From Liolophura sinensis (Eukaryota > Mollusca > Polyplacophora > Chitonida > Chitonidae), in contig NC_088300.1 of the NCBI RefSeq assembly GCF_032854445.1, positions 54,970,984-55,034,983 on the forward strand: a stretch of DNA of 64,000 nt, read 5' to 3'. Under the pieces are notes generated by a model that searched no databases, was not told the DNA's origin, and saw nothing but the letters and a program-made list of their open reading frames with translations. The position numbers and the translations under genes were made by a program. Below, one piece after another: positions 47,000-59,669 of this stretch; the stretch's first letter is position 1, and each line of letters begins with the position of its first letter.

Positions 47000-48020
47000 G
47001 GCCCCTTTCCCATTCATCTAAAAATATTAATAGTTAGTGGTCGTTTACAGAGCATGTTATTAGCACAGACTTTGTTCTTTGTCAAGAGCGTTTTTGCCGT
47101 GTAATATGAAATGTAAGGAATTGATAATGATGTTTGAAGGTGCAAGCTTCGGATTCTATTCGGATTTTCTGGTACATTTATCATCAAATACCCACTCACT
47201 GGAGCGAGTCGGCTTTAGTAATAAGCAGTCAAACTGTAATTTCTTTATCTTTCATCAGAAAAAAAATCCAACCATCTGCCCTTCCAAAACATTGTATAAT
47301 ATTAAACTATGATAACTAGAAATGCGATGTGCGTCTATGTTTTGATCTTTATGTCTTAAAACATTAGCATCCGTGTGAAGCTTTGAATGTTTGGGACGAT
47401 GAGGAATATATTATATTACAAGCCTTTGTTGTGGCCGACCAACTGAAAAGGCATTACGCCGATCTCTGGTCAGCAAGCCAATAACTTCCAATAAAGCCAT
47501 TATAATATAACATCAGCAATGTTCTACATCAAAAGCCTGGAAAGGTTTGCGCGGATGTCCCGGACCTTTTAAGTAAGTTGGAAATATGGAAATGTTCTTT
47601 GAGATGTAAAAGGTGAATAAAATACAAACCCGTGATGTGTAACCAAGTGACTTAGTTATAACGACGCTGCAGGCAGCCAACCACAAAGGAATCAAGGCAA
47701 CCTGCATTATAGAGCTTTGGTAAAGGCGTGATATTTATAAGGGATGTACGCCATCTATATACGCATAGAAATGTCGCCGGGTTGTCTTTATATATACTAT
47801 ACCTGCATCAGGTAGATAATTGAGATTTGTGATATGAAGCGTTACCGGTATTGGCCCGTTAATAATGCCATCCAATTAGTTAACAGTTTACGTACAGTGA
47901 ACAAACATGGCGATGAAAAGGGTAATATATATTAAGTTTTTATTGTCCGTATAACTACATTGATTTGCAGCAGCATCATCGATTATCGATTTAACATGAC
48001 CATGCATGGTACTCAGCTGT
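47000..48020. other. Intergenic sequence, nothing recognised
   Basis: No supported gene or repeat. Confidence 0.4.
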
Positions 48021-48025
48021 ATGTA

Positions 48026-48446
48026 AGTTGTAGGTTCTACCTAAGAACTACAGTCATTCAGTTGTAGGTCCTACATAAGAATTACAGCTATCGAGTTGTA
48101 GGTCCTACATAAGAACTACAGTTATTCAGTTGTAGGTCCTACATAAGAATTACAGCTATCAAGTTGTAGGTTCTACCTAAGAACTAGAGTCATTCATAGG
48201 TTCTACATACGAGCTACAGTTATTCAGTTGTAGGTCCTACATAAGAACTGCAGGTATTCAGCTGTAGGTCCTACATAAGAACTACAGCTATCCAATTGTA
48301 GGTCCTGCATAAGAACTGCAGGTATCCAGGTGTAGGTCCTACATAAGAACTACAGTTATCCAATTGTAGGTCCTACATAAGAACTGCAGGTATCCAGGTG
48401 TAGGTCCTACATAAGAACTACAGTTATCCAATTGTAGGTCCTACAT
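48026..48446. repeat. 34 bp tandem array of near-palindromic units, about 12 copies
   Basis: Each 34 bp unit contains TGTAGG-T-CCTACA, an inverted repeat with a single-base centre, followed by TAAGAACTACAG and TATCCAAT variants. Alternating unit types occur towards the right end. Confidence 0.92.
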
Positions 48447-48449
48447 TCA

Positions 48450-49660
48450 GTTCTGTAGAAGAACTATACAATTTCCATCCATTCTTCATTTATAGACTTA
48501 TACTTAGCCGGTTGTTAATTAAACAGGCCGCTCACACAATTTGCTCTGCTGAATTCTATACATTACACATGGACATAAAGTGGATTTGAAACTTTGAAGT
48601 ACTCATACTTGCATGGCTTACAGTATGTAACGGTATACATCAATGGAGCGTCTGGTGACAGCCCCTAAAGCAGACATAAATCTACTATACAAGTGTCCAG
48701 CAAAGTACCCTGACAGAATAAGCAATCTGTCCAAATGTCATTCCATCTGTGAGCTATCTACTTACCTACAATGGTAATGTAACTATTAACGTCACTACAG
48801 CATGATCTAGCCATTGTCATAACCCGTGTCTATTACATATACAATGGGTGGGATTGTTCAGATCAGCGGTCATTAACAGCTACTTACCACACCCCCACCA
48901 CCATTTAGCACACGGCAACCCTGGCTTACCACACCTCTATCTCCAGTCCCTATAAAACAGCTGACGTAACGCATCTAACTTTAATATCAGGGTGTCGCTT
49001 TGGTCACACATTTACGCTATTTGTTGACACATTTTAGCTCCAAATCCTGTACTGTTTCCATCCGCTTGGTCAGACTTAATGATGATTACCTATTGCTCGT
49101 ACAGGTAGAAAACGCCCAGTTCAAGTATATAGGACAATAGGAGATTACTGCACAGTAATCATGAGGTCCATTGATCTAATAATTGTAAACAGCGCGTTTC
49201 CCCACAGTACTCGTTATGAGCTAATCCTATATAATTCTCCATTAGTAGATATTACTTCACATTGTTGCCAAGTTTACTCAGGTTTCCTTTCTATTTTTTA
49301 AACTCATTGGAATCGAAGTTACTCATTCGGAACAAATAGGAATCACAACAGTTTTAGACCAATATAACAGTGGGCTATATTTCTGAGATTAAGTATTAAG
49401 TTCATCGTATAGTTTAATGATCAAGATTCACCTTTGTGATTTGACCTCTATAAATACTGACAATGAACTGATGAACCAACTGACACTATATATAGTTATA
49501 AATGCCATCTGGTTCTGCTTAGGTTTAGAGTTTTTCACTACCTGAAAATTCATGTTATTCTTTAACTACCAAAAAACCTTTTGAATATCCAAAACATACC
49601 TTGATCTTCTCAGTTACAAAACAAAGAAATATGTTTTTACTTGTACTGTCAAAGAGGCTA
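48450..49660. other. Intergenic sequence, nothing recognised
   Basis: AT-rich DNA; no supported feature. Confidence 0.4.
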
Positions 49661-49664
49661 TATT

Positions 49665-49893
49665 TAATTAAAGACATATATAGTACAGGTAGTAAAACCA
49701 GAGCAGATACGACAGTGTGAAATCTGTCAACGGTCACACGTATTTCAACTTATCAGGGGTCAGGTTTCGGAGATGTTTAGTCCATCACCAGAATCCTGGT
49801 TTATGCAAGAACAATATAATTAAAGACGTACGGTACCGAGAGTAAAACCAGAGCAGTGATGGGAGTGTGATATCTTGCAAATGCACACACATG
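49665..49893. repeat. Diverged tandem duplication, period about 153 bp
   Basis: AATTAAAGACATATATAGTA, GTAAAACCAGAGCAG and AGTGTGAAATCT at 49665 recur in related form from 49818 (AATTAAAGACGTACGGTACC, GTAAAACCAGAGCAG, AGTGTGATATCT). Confidence 0.7.
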
Positions 49894-49899
49894 ACTGGT

Positions 49900-50550
49900 G
49901 AAATACGGTCTCTTTTCAATTTACCTCAATCAGGGTTTTACATGCTTAAGCAAATTACACGTCCATGTCATAAATGGCTTGAGTCATATTTTTGTCACAT
50001 ATATGTATTCAGAGTGAGATGGGAATAATCACCTAATTATGATTATCAGTTTCGATAACAAAGTGTTTTGTGATAAGTTTTGAATACATCGCGTGTACGG
50101 ATGAATATAGGCTACAATCCTTTGCTGTAGGCTTTGTCAGCTCAATGCGCAGCTGATGCATACCACTATCATAGTCATATGTTTATTTGTATATACGCCA
50201 AAATTGATGGTATTAAAGCTCTGACATTAATTGTCAAGAAACAGTATATATCCGCAAGCCTTATACAACCCACATCGAACCCAGGGGCAGTGTAAAAAAA
50301 AGACATGCATCTTCGCTGCATGGCGTATAAGAAAAGTACACATATATACTATATATACACATATGGTAACCCTATATATGCACCTTAATTGCATTAGTTC
50401 TGTATATCTGTCATCTTTATGGAAACAGATAAAAAAAATACCATCCATAGGATATAAGTAATTGCCTAACTCTACGTCGTAACAGTATATTTCAAGGATA
50501 CTCCAAAGTAATTAAATTTTACAACACTCTTATTAGCCAATATAAGGACA
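49900..50550. other. Intergenic sequence, nothing recognised
   Basis: AT-rich; no supported feature. Confidence 0.4.

Positions 50551-50637
<87 letters not shown>
50551..50637. repeat. (TA)n microsatellite
   Basis: About 43 TA units without interruption, abutting the tail side of a SINE fragment. Confidence 0.98.
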
Positions 50638-50641
<4 letters not shown>

Positions 50642-50698
50642 ATTGGTGTTTTACGAATATTTTCACTTATATGACAGCATTATGGTGGACGGAAACCG

Positions 50699-50704
<6 letters not shown>
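50638..50704 (-). mobile_element. SINE family A tail fragment between two microsatellites
   Basis: GATTGGTGTTTTACGAATAT followed by TTTCACTTATATGACAGCAT and GGAAACCGGGCAGAGA, with a deletion in the tail. The (GA) run starts exactly at the GGGCAGAG block of the SINE. Confidence 0.85.

Positions 50705-50774
<70 letters not shown>
50702..50774. repeat. (GA)n microsatellite
   Basis: About 36 GA units. It probably grew out of the GCAGAG of the adjoining SINE fragment. Confidence 0.98.
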
Positions 50775-50779
<5 letters not shown>

Positions 50780-51235
50780 AAGCATCAGTGATGCACACTT
50801 ACTTTCTGCTATTACGAACCCGAAAGATAGGCGGTTGTATACATGTTTAAGAACCGTAATTTAACATTTACTTGATGATTATATGAACAATTATATATAT
50901 CATTGAAGTTTGGCTGAGATGCATCTCTTTGCGTCAGACTTCTTTACCATACAAGCTGTCGAATTTGCAACTTGATGTGGATTCGATTCCTTTTGATATG
51001 TAAAAAAGTGACACTGAAAACTAACTACTCCTCAAATTCGCACATTGCCAATATATTTTAATGTATGTTATTGTGAAAGGCAATTGATGATAATCTGAGG
51101 GATGAGCTTCCACTGTTGTGGGATGAGTGGTAACTGAATGTGGGAATTGCCGCTAAGATCTGTGTAATTTAACACTAACAGGCCTAAGACTGCCAAATTA
51201 AGACGTCCTATAAAACGTGCGCAATAAAATTTGTT
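50780..51235. other. Intergenic sequence, nothing recognised
   Basis: AT-rich; no supported feature. Confidence 0.4.
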
Positions 51236-51239
51236 AGCA

Positions 51240-51915
51240 CACATCCGACTGCGTGCCGGCGCACATCCGTTCGCAGGTTGACATAACGGTTTATCCCATC
51301 ACGGATGGCACCGTGATAGGGGATGATCGCTGGTATTGCACGCAGATCAGGCCTGTATTAGCTGTTACAATGATGCCACGCACTCGGTCCACGGAGATTT
51401 GGCGTTTAGAAAGTTTTGTATTAGTTCACTAACAGCAGCTCCAGAGCCAGCAATAGGGAAGTAATTGAGACATGCGCCATTTAACCCTGAAAAGAAGTCA
51501 CATTCTTCGTTAGACAAGGACTGAAGATTGATAACCTCTGGTCAAAGAAAACCTCGTGAACGAATTCACATAAATCACTTCCTCAACAAAACAACGCTTT
51601 GGATGAAAATATTGAGATCGCTGTAGTTTATAAAAGTAAAGCTACCCAGTGGAATACATCTCAATGCGGTATCGGTCGAGGCCGGGTAAATTGGGATGCC
51701 AAAGCGGCGTTTTCAATAACGAGATTGGCAGATCTGATGTGGGTGGCTACTGGGTTCATCAACGGATCGGCCATCACCTCTTGGTACTGGAGAAAGGAGG
51801 AAGAACGGCGCAAGCACATTCTTCTGTCAAACTACACAGCCAAGACCATCACTGTGGGTTTCACATTTGAGCCAGTATTAAGACATCATGAGAACCATCG
51901 ACAGAGAGATTAATT
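51240..51915. other. GC-richer block, candidate regulatory DNA
   Basis: Non-repetitive, less AT-rich. A plus-strand frame is open here for about 100 codons (to a stop near 51913), but it lacks an ATG at its start and has no domain or splice context. Confidence 0.25.
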
Positions 51916-51919
51916 AATT

Positions 51920-53140
51920 TGCACTATGGACAGTCGCCTATCATCTGTAATACAACTGAAAATCATTCTAAATTGCATTTTGTCAACCAAAGTTACCTTC
52001 ACCTTTGGCTTAATATTTGTGAAAAACACCCACATGCGCATATATTAGTCTCACGATTCGTATAATAGCACCACGTTATAAATGACCTTAATTTCAGATT
52101 TTCTTTGTAGAATTCACCAAAGAGCATAGTATTACAATTATATCTGACGAAAAATATTCTTTCTTTTGAAACATCCTCATTATTGTGACATGGTATTTCT
52201 AATACATGGAATAAATGAATAAAAAAGCTCTACATTAGGCATTATTATACCCGTCCTATGAAAAAGGGCACAGAGAATGGATAATATGCAACACCTGTAT
52301 TCAGTATATGCATCAGCACTAATCCCCAGGTACAAAAATATATATGTTAGGGAAAGGATAACATAGGACCAGGCCGAATAAAAACTGAACCTTAGCGAGA
52401 AACTATACGTGATAAATTATTATCAGTGCCTTTATGTCTAGGAAAACATAATTATGTCATACGGAACTATAATATGCGATCAACGCAAGAAAATAAATAG
52501 TGGTTTATTTTACTCGTCTTTGTAGATAGTTATACAAATAATGATGCTTAGACACATGTTGCTGTCTTAGTATTGTTTGTTAATTTTTTTTTTACAAAGA
52601 TCGAAGCAACATTTATCATCCGGATAATTTTGTAACATTTGATTCGACCGAAGATATAGATTTTCCTTCGCCAACATGGTTGGATGGTTAAAGCCATTGG
52701 GTCACAATGCCAACTGTCAAACTGTGCCACTGAAATCCCGATGCAGATTATTCAAGAAGTAATAAAACAGCCTCTTGGTAAATGTTATGGTTGTATTATT
52801 GTATACAATATACCTTGTGTATTCATATAGTGATCTTTGCGAAACAAACTAGTCGAGGAGACACGGTCAGACAGATCGGGGAGGAGCGCTATAAATCTGG
52901 TAAAGTACCCATTATTGTCACATTTTATGCTGCCTATTTGTCACACTGTTACCTATATACGACTCTAAACAGTTATAGCCTTGTTCACACAATTGCTGAG
53001 AAGGGTATACCGTTAACCAGAGAACCTTGCGCAACAAAATGGGCGATTTGTTATTGCTCGCGACGTATTCCAGAAGCCATTCCTGTTCATTATTTCTCCT
53101 CGTTCTAGACCTTTGCTTTGTTGGTTTGTGTGAAAATATC
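51920..53140. other. Intergenic sequence, nothing recognised
   Basis: AT-rich; no supported feature. Confidence 0.4.
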
Positions 53141-53144
53141 AATT

Positions 53145-53875
53145 ATAGGCGGGGGAATGGCGAAGCGTTTGATAAAGTGACCAGACAATTGGTTTGTGCC
53201 AGGTAGCCGCGGTAAGTGTATGTCAGGCCGAGAAGCCGAATTGGTATACGGTGTAATCCAGATTTATCGACACCTATGGGTTATTATGTGGTCACAGTAG
53301 GAGATGGCCGGACAATAGGGGTGCGGACATGGAATTCTGGGGATTGATGTCACTGTCGCCACATGGATCTACTGGCGCTTTGTCCCGTCTGTCTGCCAGG
53401 ACAAAATAACTCTAAGAATTGTCCTGTTAAAACTCTCATAAGAAGTAAATGATCTGATGGTATTGAGAGAAGGTAAAACGCCTGAGGGACATAGGGTCAT
53501 CCCAGCGGACATAAATCTCCAATGCATTATATTGCCCGGGGTCAGCGTGAGTTGTAAGAAAGGGATTATCACACCACGCCCCTCTGTCTTCACCCAGAAA
53601 ACCACACAGGACGACATTGATCTGACCACTGGCTACTGTCCACTGACCACACCAGAGAAGTCCAGCTTAGGCCATGTCTCCAATCGCTCTGATCAATCAA
53701 CCGATAACGAATCGGTCAGATCAGATTGACACATTACACACAGAGCCGCGCAATCAGCGGTTAATCAGGATTTAATTACACACTGTTCCATTTAAAGGAC
53801 GTTTGGGTGGTGAGTTAACACCTCGTCCCATTTAACGCGACAGCGTAACGCTGGATGCCACAGCAGATCGGAATA
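53145..53875. other. Candidate conserved regulatory DNA
   Basis: About 730 bp of higher GC, unique, open on both strands in short frames but without exon signals. The 3' part near 53720-53800 has GATTGACACATTAC, GCGGTTAATCAGG and TTTAATTACAC cores (TALE/homeodomain type). Regulatory role is inferred. Confidence 0.35.
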
Positions 53876-53879
53876 CTTT

Positions 53880-55300
53880 CATTCATTTAAATACCCTATG
53901 AACACCTTAGACGGTAAAAAAGCATCATATCACTTTCTAGTCAATAAATAATTAAGTGTATATATAACTAAATGAAAGTAAATCAATGAACATACAAATA
54001 AATTATCAGTAAATAAATTATCAATAAACATATAAATCAATTAAATGTTGGTTAGATATCTAACTTATTTTTACAAAATTAAAATTCTCTAATTTTGAGA
54101 ATATATTTGACTCTGAAGGATAAAGAAACTTTTTTAAAATTTTTCATGAAATTTTTAGAAATTAAAACTAAAATAAAACGACTATTTAAGTGGATTTGCC
54201 ATCTAGGTTTAAAACCAATCGAGTGTGTTCAAGAGTACCAGGCCATGGTTTTAATATACGGGACGTTTTGTGTTTCTTTGTGTTATCTTTACGAACTATC
54301 TACATCTGTAACGCATTACTCAATACTATCATTAATTGCAGTCAATGCTGCCCAAAAACATGACAGTTTAAAATTCCTCGCTCGTTATGTAAACATTTGT
54401 ATCGTGTTGAGGGATTGCATGACATGTATATACAGTTATATAGAGGGTGTGTCATCCCCCTGGTGATGCCATGGTATGCGCAGGCTCCCAGGTATATGAC
54501 AAGCGAGAGCAAAGATAAGGTCATCGTTCTAACATACGTCCACTGAACTGTGAAATTCTCACAAATGCCTAATTTGTAGCTACTGTTTCACAACCTGTCT
54601 AATGGGGCTAATTTGGAAAAGAATAAGTGTGGTAGTGTTTCTTAACTGTATTGCGGTTTTGTCCGCAGTAACACTTGAGGAGACCAACTATTCAGCCGAC
54701 ATCTGGTTTGTATGTTATTTTCTATACACACATCATTCCATTTCATTCTTACTTCGGATGCAATAACGGACTCACCATGTCCTTTTAGTGTCAGACATGT
54801 GCTGTAGATTTCTGTATATTTTAGTTTTGGAGAATCAATATACTGATAAATATTTTATTCATTTGTTTGTTTTTTACCGCCATACTCAAGCATTTTTCAT
54901 CTAAAGTGTAGTGCAAGGCGTCATTCATATATAGGCACAACATATTCTTGGAGTGATCTTCAATAAACGAAGGGCTACAGGAAAGCCCACTCACTGCCGC
55001 CAAGACACTACGCATAAGAAGTGAGAGCGAGGATACCAGCAAATGACCTGTCCATGTCCGTGTTTGAACCCACTCCCGACCAAAAGGCCTTCGACCAATC
55101 GGTCACTACCCGTTCCCAAAGATCCGATAATGACAATGTCCTATAGGTTTTATATGAAAAATGACAAACATTATTTTCTCCTCTTACATGATAGGTTATT
55201 ATTTGTTATTCTGGGTCATATCGTTGGACCATTCGTCCAAACACAGGTCACGAGTTCGATTCCAGATCTCGTTTGTTCGTCATGTAGGCCTACCTGGTGG
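53880..55300. other. Intergenic sequence with a possible old SINE
   Basis: AT-rich. Near 54860-54905 a TTTTTTACCGCCATACTCAA segment resembles the family A tail on the minus strand, and GAGTTCGATTCCAG near 55252 resembles a B box. Both are too decayed to call firmly. Confidence 0.3.
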
Positions 55301-55309
55301 AGGATGTCA

Positions 55310-57978
55310 TTGTTTACTGTTCAGGTGATAAGCGAACGGGAACTGCTAGACATTAGTTACTGTTCAGGTTATAAGCGAACGGGAACACATGTTAATGTTC
55401 AGGTGATGTGAGAACGGGAATTGCATGTCAATGGTCACTGTTCAGGTGACGTGGGAAAGGGAACTACATGTCATTCGTTACTTTTCAGGTGATGTGCGAA
55501 CTGGAAGTCCATGTCAGTGGTCACTGTTCAGGTGATGTGCGAACGGGAACTGCATGTTAATGGTTACTTTTCAGGTGATGTGCGAACGGGAAGTCCATGC
55601 CATTGGTTATTGTTCAGGTGATGTGGGCACGGGAAATGCATGTCAATGGTCACTGTTCAGGTGATGTGGGAAAGGGAACTACATGTCATTCTTTACTTTT
55701 CAGGTGATGTGGGCACGGGAAATGCATGTCAATGGTCACTGTTCAGGTGATGTGGGAACGGGAACTGCATGTCAATGGTCACTGTTCAGGTGATGTGGGA
55801 AAGGGAACTTACTTTTTCAGGTGATGTGCGAACGGGAACTGCATGTCAATGGTTACTTTTCAGGTGATGTGCGAACGGGAAGTCCATGCCATTGGTTATT
55901 GTTCAGGTGATGTGGGCACGGGAAATGCATGTCAATGGCCACTGTTCAGGTGATGTGGGAACGGGAACTGCATGTCAATGGTCACTGTTCAGGTGATGTG
56001 GGAAAGGGAACTGCATGTCAATGGTTACTTTTCAGGTGATGTGCGAACGGGAAGTCCATGCCATTGGTTATTGTTCAGGTGATGTGGGCACGGGAAATGC
56101 ATGTCAATGGCCACTGTTCAGGTGATGTGGGCACGGGAAATGCATGTCAATGGTCACTGTTCAGGTGATGTGGGAAAGGGAACTACATGTTAATGGTTAC
56201 TTTTCAGGTGATGTGCGAACGGGAAGTCCATGCCATTGGTTATTGTTCAGGTGATGTGGGCACGGGAAATGCATGTCAATGGCCACTGTTCAGGTGATGT
56301 GGGAACGTGAACTGCATGTCAATGGTCACTGTTCAGGTGATGTGCGAAAGGGAACTGCATGTCAGTGGTCACTGTTCAGGTGATATGCGAACGGCAACTG
56401 CATGCCTGTGGTCACTGTTCAAGTGATGTGGGAACATGAACATGTCGGTGGTTACTGTTCAGGTGATGTGCGAACGGGAAGTCCATGCCATTGGTTATTG
56501 TTCAGGTGATGTGGGCACGGGAAATCCATGTCAATGGCCACTGTTCAGGTGATTTGGGCACGGGAAATCCATGTCAATGGTCACTGTTCAGGTGATGTGC
56601 GAACAGGAACTGCATGTCAGTGGTTACTTTTCAGGTGATGTGCGAACGGGAAGTCCATGCCATTGGTTATTGTTCAGGTGATGTGGGCACGGGAAATGCA
56701 TGTCAATGGCCACTGTTCAGGTGATGTGGGAACGTGAACTGCATGTCAATGGTCACTGTTCAGGTGATGTGCGAAAGGGAACTGCATGTCAGTGGTCACT
56801 GTTCAGGTGATGTGCGAACGGCAACTGCATGCCAGTGGTCACTGTTCAGATGATGTGGGAACATGAACATGTCGGTGGTTACTGTTCAGGTGATTTGCGA
56901 ACAGGAACTGCTTGTCATTGGTTACTGTTCAAGTGATGTGCGAACGGGAAGTCCATATTGTTGATTATTGTTCAGGTGATGTGCGAACGTGAACTTCATG
57001 CCAGTGGTCACTGTTCAGGTAATGTGGGAACGGCAACTGCATGCCAATGTTCAGGTGATGTGAGAACGGGAACTGTATGTCATTGATTACTTTTCAGGTG
57101 ATGTGCAAACATGAACATGTCAGTGGTTACTGTTCAGATGATGTGCAAACATGAACATGTTAGTGGTTACTGTTCAGGTGATGTGCGAACGGGAACTGCA
57201 TATCAATGTTCAGGTGATGTGCGAACGGGAACTGCATGCCAGTGGTCACTGTTCAGGTGATGTGGGAAGGGGAACTGCATATCAATGTTCAAGTGATGTG
57301 CGAACGTGAACTTCATGCCAGTGGTCATTGTTCAGGTGATGTGGGAAGGGGAACTGCATATCAATGTTCAGGTGATGTGCGAACGGGAACTGCATGCCAG
57401 TGGTCACTGTTCAGGTGATGTGGGAAGGGGAACTGCATATCAATGTTCAGGTGATGTGCGAACGGGAACTGCATGCCAGTGGTCACTGTTCAGGTGATGT
57501 GGGAAGGGGAACTGCATATCAATGTTCAGGTGATGTGCGAACGGGAACTGCATGCCAGTGGTCATTGTTCAGGTGATGTGGGAAGGGGAACTGCATATCA
57601 ATGTCCAAGTGATGTGCGAACGTAAACTGCATGCCAGTGGTCATTGTTCAGGTGATGTGGGAAGGGGAACTGCATATCAATGTTCAGGTGATGTGCGAAC
57701 GGGAACTGCATGTCAGTGGTCACTGTTCAGATGATGTGCAAACATGAACATGTCAATGGATACTGTTCAGGTGATGTGCGAACGGGAACTGCATATCAAT
57801 GTTCAGGTGATGTGCGAACGGGAACTGCATGTCAGTGGTCACTGTTCAGATGATGTGCAAACATGAACATGTCAATGGATACTGTTCAGGTGATGTGCGA
57901 ACGGGAACTGCATGTCAATGGTTACTGTTCAGCTGATGTGCAAGCGGGAACTGCATGCCATTATTTACTGTTCAGGTG
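55310..57978. repeat. 43 bp minisatellite, about 60 copies, with 79 bp dimers
   Basis: A 43 bp unit containing CACTGTTCAGGTGATGTGCG and AACGGGAACTGCATGTCAAT repeats over 2.7 kb with many variants. At about 57190-57730 a 43 bp unit alternates with a shortened 36 bp unit (GCATATCAATG joined directly to TTCAGGTG), giving a 79 bp period. Short in-frame peptides arise from the repetition only. Confidence 0.95.
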
Positions 57979-57989
57979 ACGTGCTTTCT

Positions 57990-59230
57990 TAAAAAAAACA
58001 TTTCTTAAAGATTGGAAGTAAAGTTGTCAATGTAGGGGGAGGGGGGGGGGGCTTCAGAGCTGTGATATTTGCATCCTCATAAGGCATATAACACACACAT
58101 GCATAGAGATTGGGCATACACATGCATATAGATTGGTTCGTGTGTTCAAACCTACGGCCATTTTGTGAATTCTACCAAGCTACACCGATGCCGACACTTC
58201 GTCTCGTTTCGCCAAATGAACTGTTGAATGTGGGGTGTTCTAGCTAGCTAGCTAACCAGAGAAGTCCAAAGACCGCCTTGATATTGTCTGGATCCGATGG
58301 AAAGGGAGGGTAATGCAGGAGCCAATCGATTGTAAGGCCAGCAAAGGACAAACTTCTGACACGCTTCCCTCCATGGCAGAGTTGCGGAAAATTTGGTGCA
58401 GTCGTCTATGATGGCTTTTCCACTAGAATTGTCACCCAAACGTATGAGCTTCGATCACATTTGACAGAATCGGTTTGGAGTCAAGGAATTATCTTTCTTC
58501 TTCACTACACTCCAATCTCACCAAATTTCTCGACGCCGTATTTGCATTAACGTGAAATGTCAGACTATGTTTTGTGTACACGTCGTAGTGGTCGCCTCTA
58601 CCTCCGCCACTGGCAGTTTTTTGGATGGCCTAGGTCCTGCCAGCATTACTCAAACCCCAGTGAGTTTGGCGGAAAACCCTGCAATGAATGTAAACGTTTG
58701 AATACAGGCTTCAGCTAAATTCGATTTTCCATGGCTCATATATCACTTAAGTTAACCCGTAAAATGAATTTGTTGTGCCTAGTCCAGAACGGCCGAGGCA
58801 ACTTTTTGATTTCTATCCAGTTTCAAGACAAATGAAGCGAATGCACGCAATCTTTGTAGAAGTGCTCAAACAGAGTGAAACTCACCAAAACTGATCTCCA
58901 CCAGCAACCCAAACATACAGCTCTTTGAGGACAGTCACCTGTTAGAAGCATTTAACTAACAACTGGTTCGGCCCCTTGTCATCGGGAATTCATTTGTGAA
59001 TCAACTCAGAATATGGACAGCTAATTTCATACTGCACTTCGCATAAATCTATACACAATGAAAGTATATAAATTTACCCCTTCAACTGATATCAGAGGAA
59101 GGATCAAGATGTCGCGGATGAGTATACCAGCTGTATTTTTGCATTTTGGGGCAGGATAAATAACTCTCGTGGCGTTTGCGTACATTCAGTACATCATGTC
59201 TTTCTGCATTATCTTTGATGTGGTATTAAA
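57990..59230. other. Intergenic sequence, nothing recognised
   Basis: No gene supported. A G run lies near 58035-58050. Confidence 0.4.
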
Positions 59231-59239
59231 ATAGTTGTT

Positions 59240-59660
59240 TTAAATGGCGGGTAAGAGTTAGAGGGGTCGATTTATTAACATAAAAAGGCCCGATTGCATT
59301 ACTGTGCAAATCTGGTTTTATCAGAAGAGGCCTATATAGGAGATTGGGCTTTCTTTATTGTTTAATCTTTCAAATCGGATCAAAGACCGGGTTTTCTACC
59401 TGGGTTAATCTAATCCTCTACCGGCCAGTGATATTGAGGCCTTGAAGATTACAGCATACTGGTTCCCGCTCAGGCCTTTTGTCTACAGCAAATCAAATTG
59501 TTTCGTGTCCTCACTGGCCTTTGGTAATTCACTTTTGATTATGTTTGGTTGAATCCCTCCTCTAATCAATCAATTCCACTCCATGGCACTATATTACACA
59601 AATATGCCCATTAGCAATTAATCGAATTATGACGATAGAAAAAAAGAAAGTTGGTTTGAT
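59240..59660. other. Candidate conserved regulatory DNA
   Basis: Dense homeodomain-like cores (GGGTTAATCTAATCC near 59403, CTAATCAATCAATTCC near 59565, TTAGCAATTAATCG near 59611) and a TGTGCAAAT octamer-like site near 59305, in unique sequence without exon signals. Function is inferred. Confidence 0.35.
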
Positions 59661-59669
59661 GTGAAGCGG

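Noticed and set aside
50472-50666. Frame with a long Ile-Tyr repeat
   Set aside because: It is the translation of the (TA)n microsatellite.
51599-51913. 104-codon plus-strand frame
   Set aside because: It begins with TTG, not ATG, has no recognisable domain and lies in a block that looks like non-coding unique DNA.
53369-53729. Overlapping frames of 86 and 90 codons on opposite strands
   Set aside because: Mutual overlap and lack of domains suggest a composition effect in a possible regulatory block.
57236-57734. Four nearly identical 60-residue frames
   Set aside because: They are the same 79 bp dimer read repeatedly in the 43 bp array.
25440-57978. Direct repeats that could suggest CRISPR arrays
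   Set aside because: The genome is eukaryotic, there are no unique spacers between units, and no cas genes.
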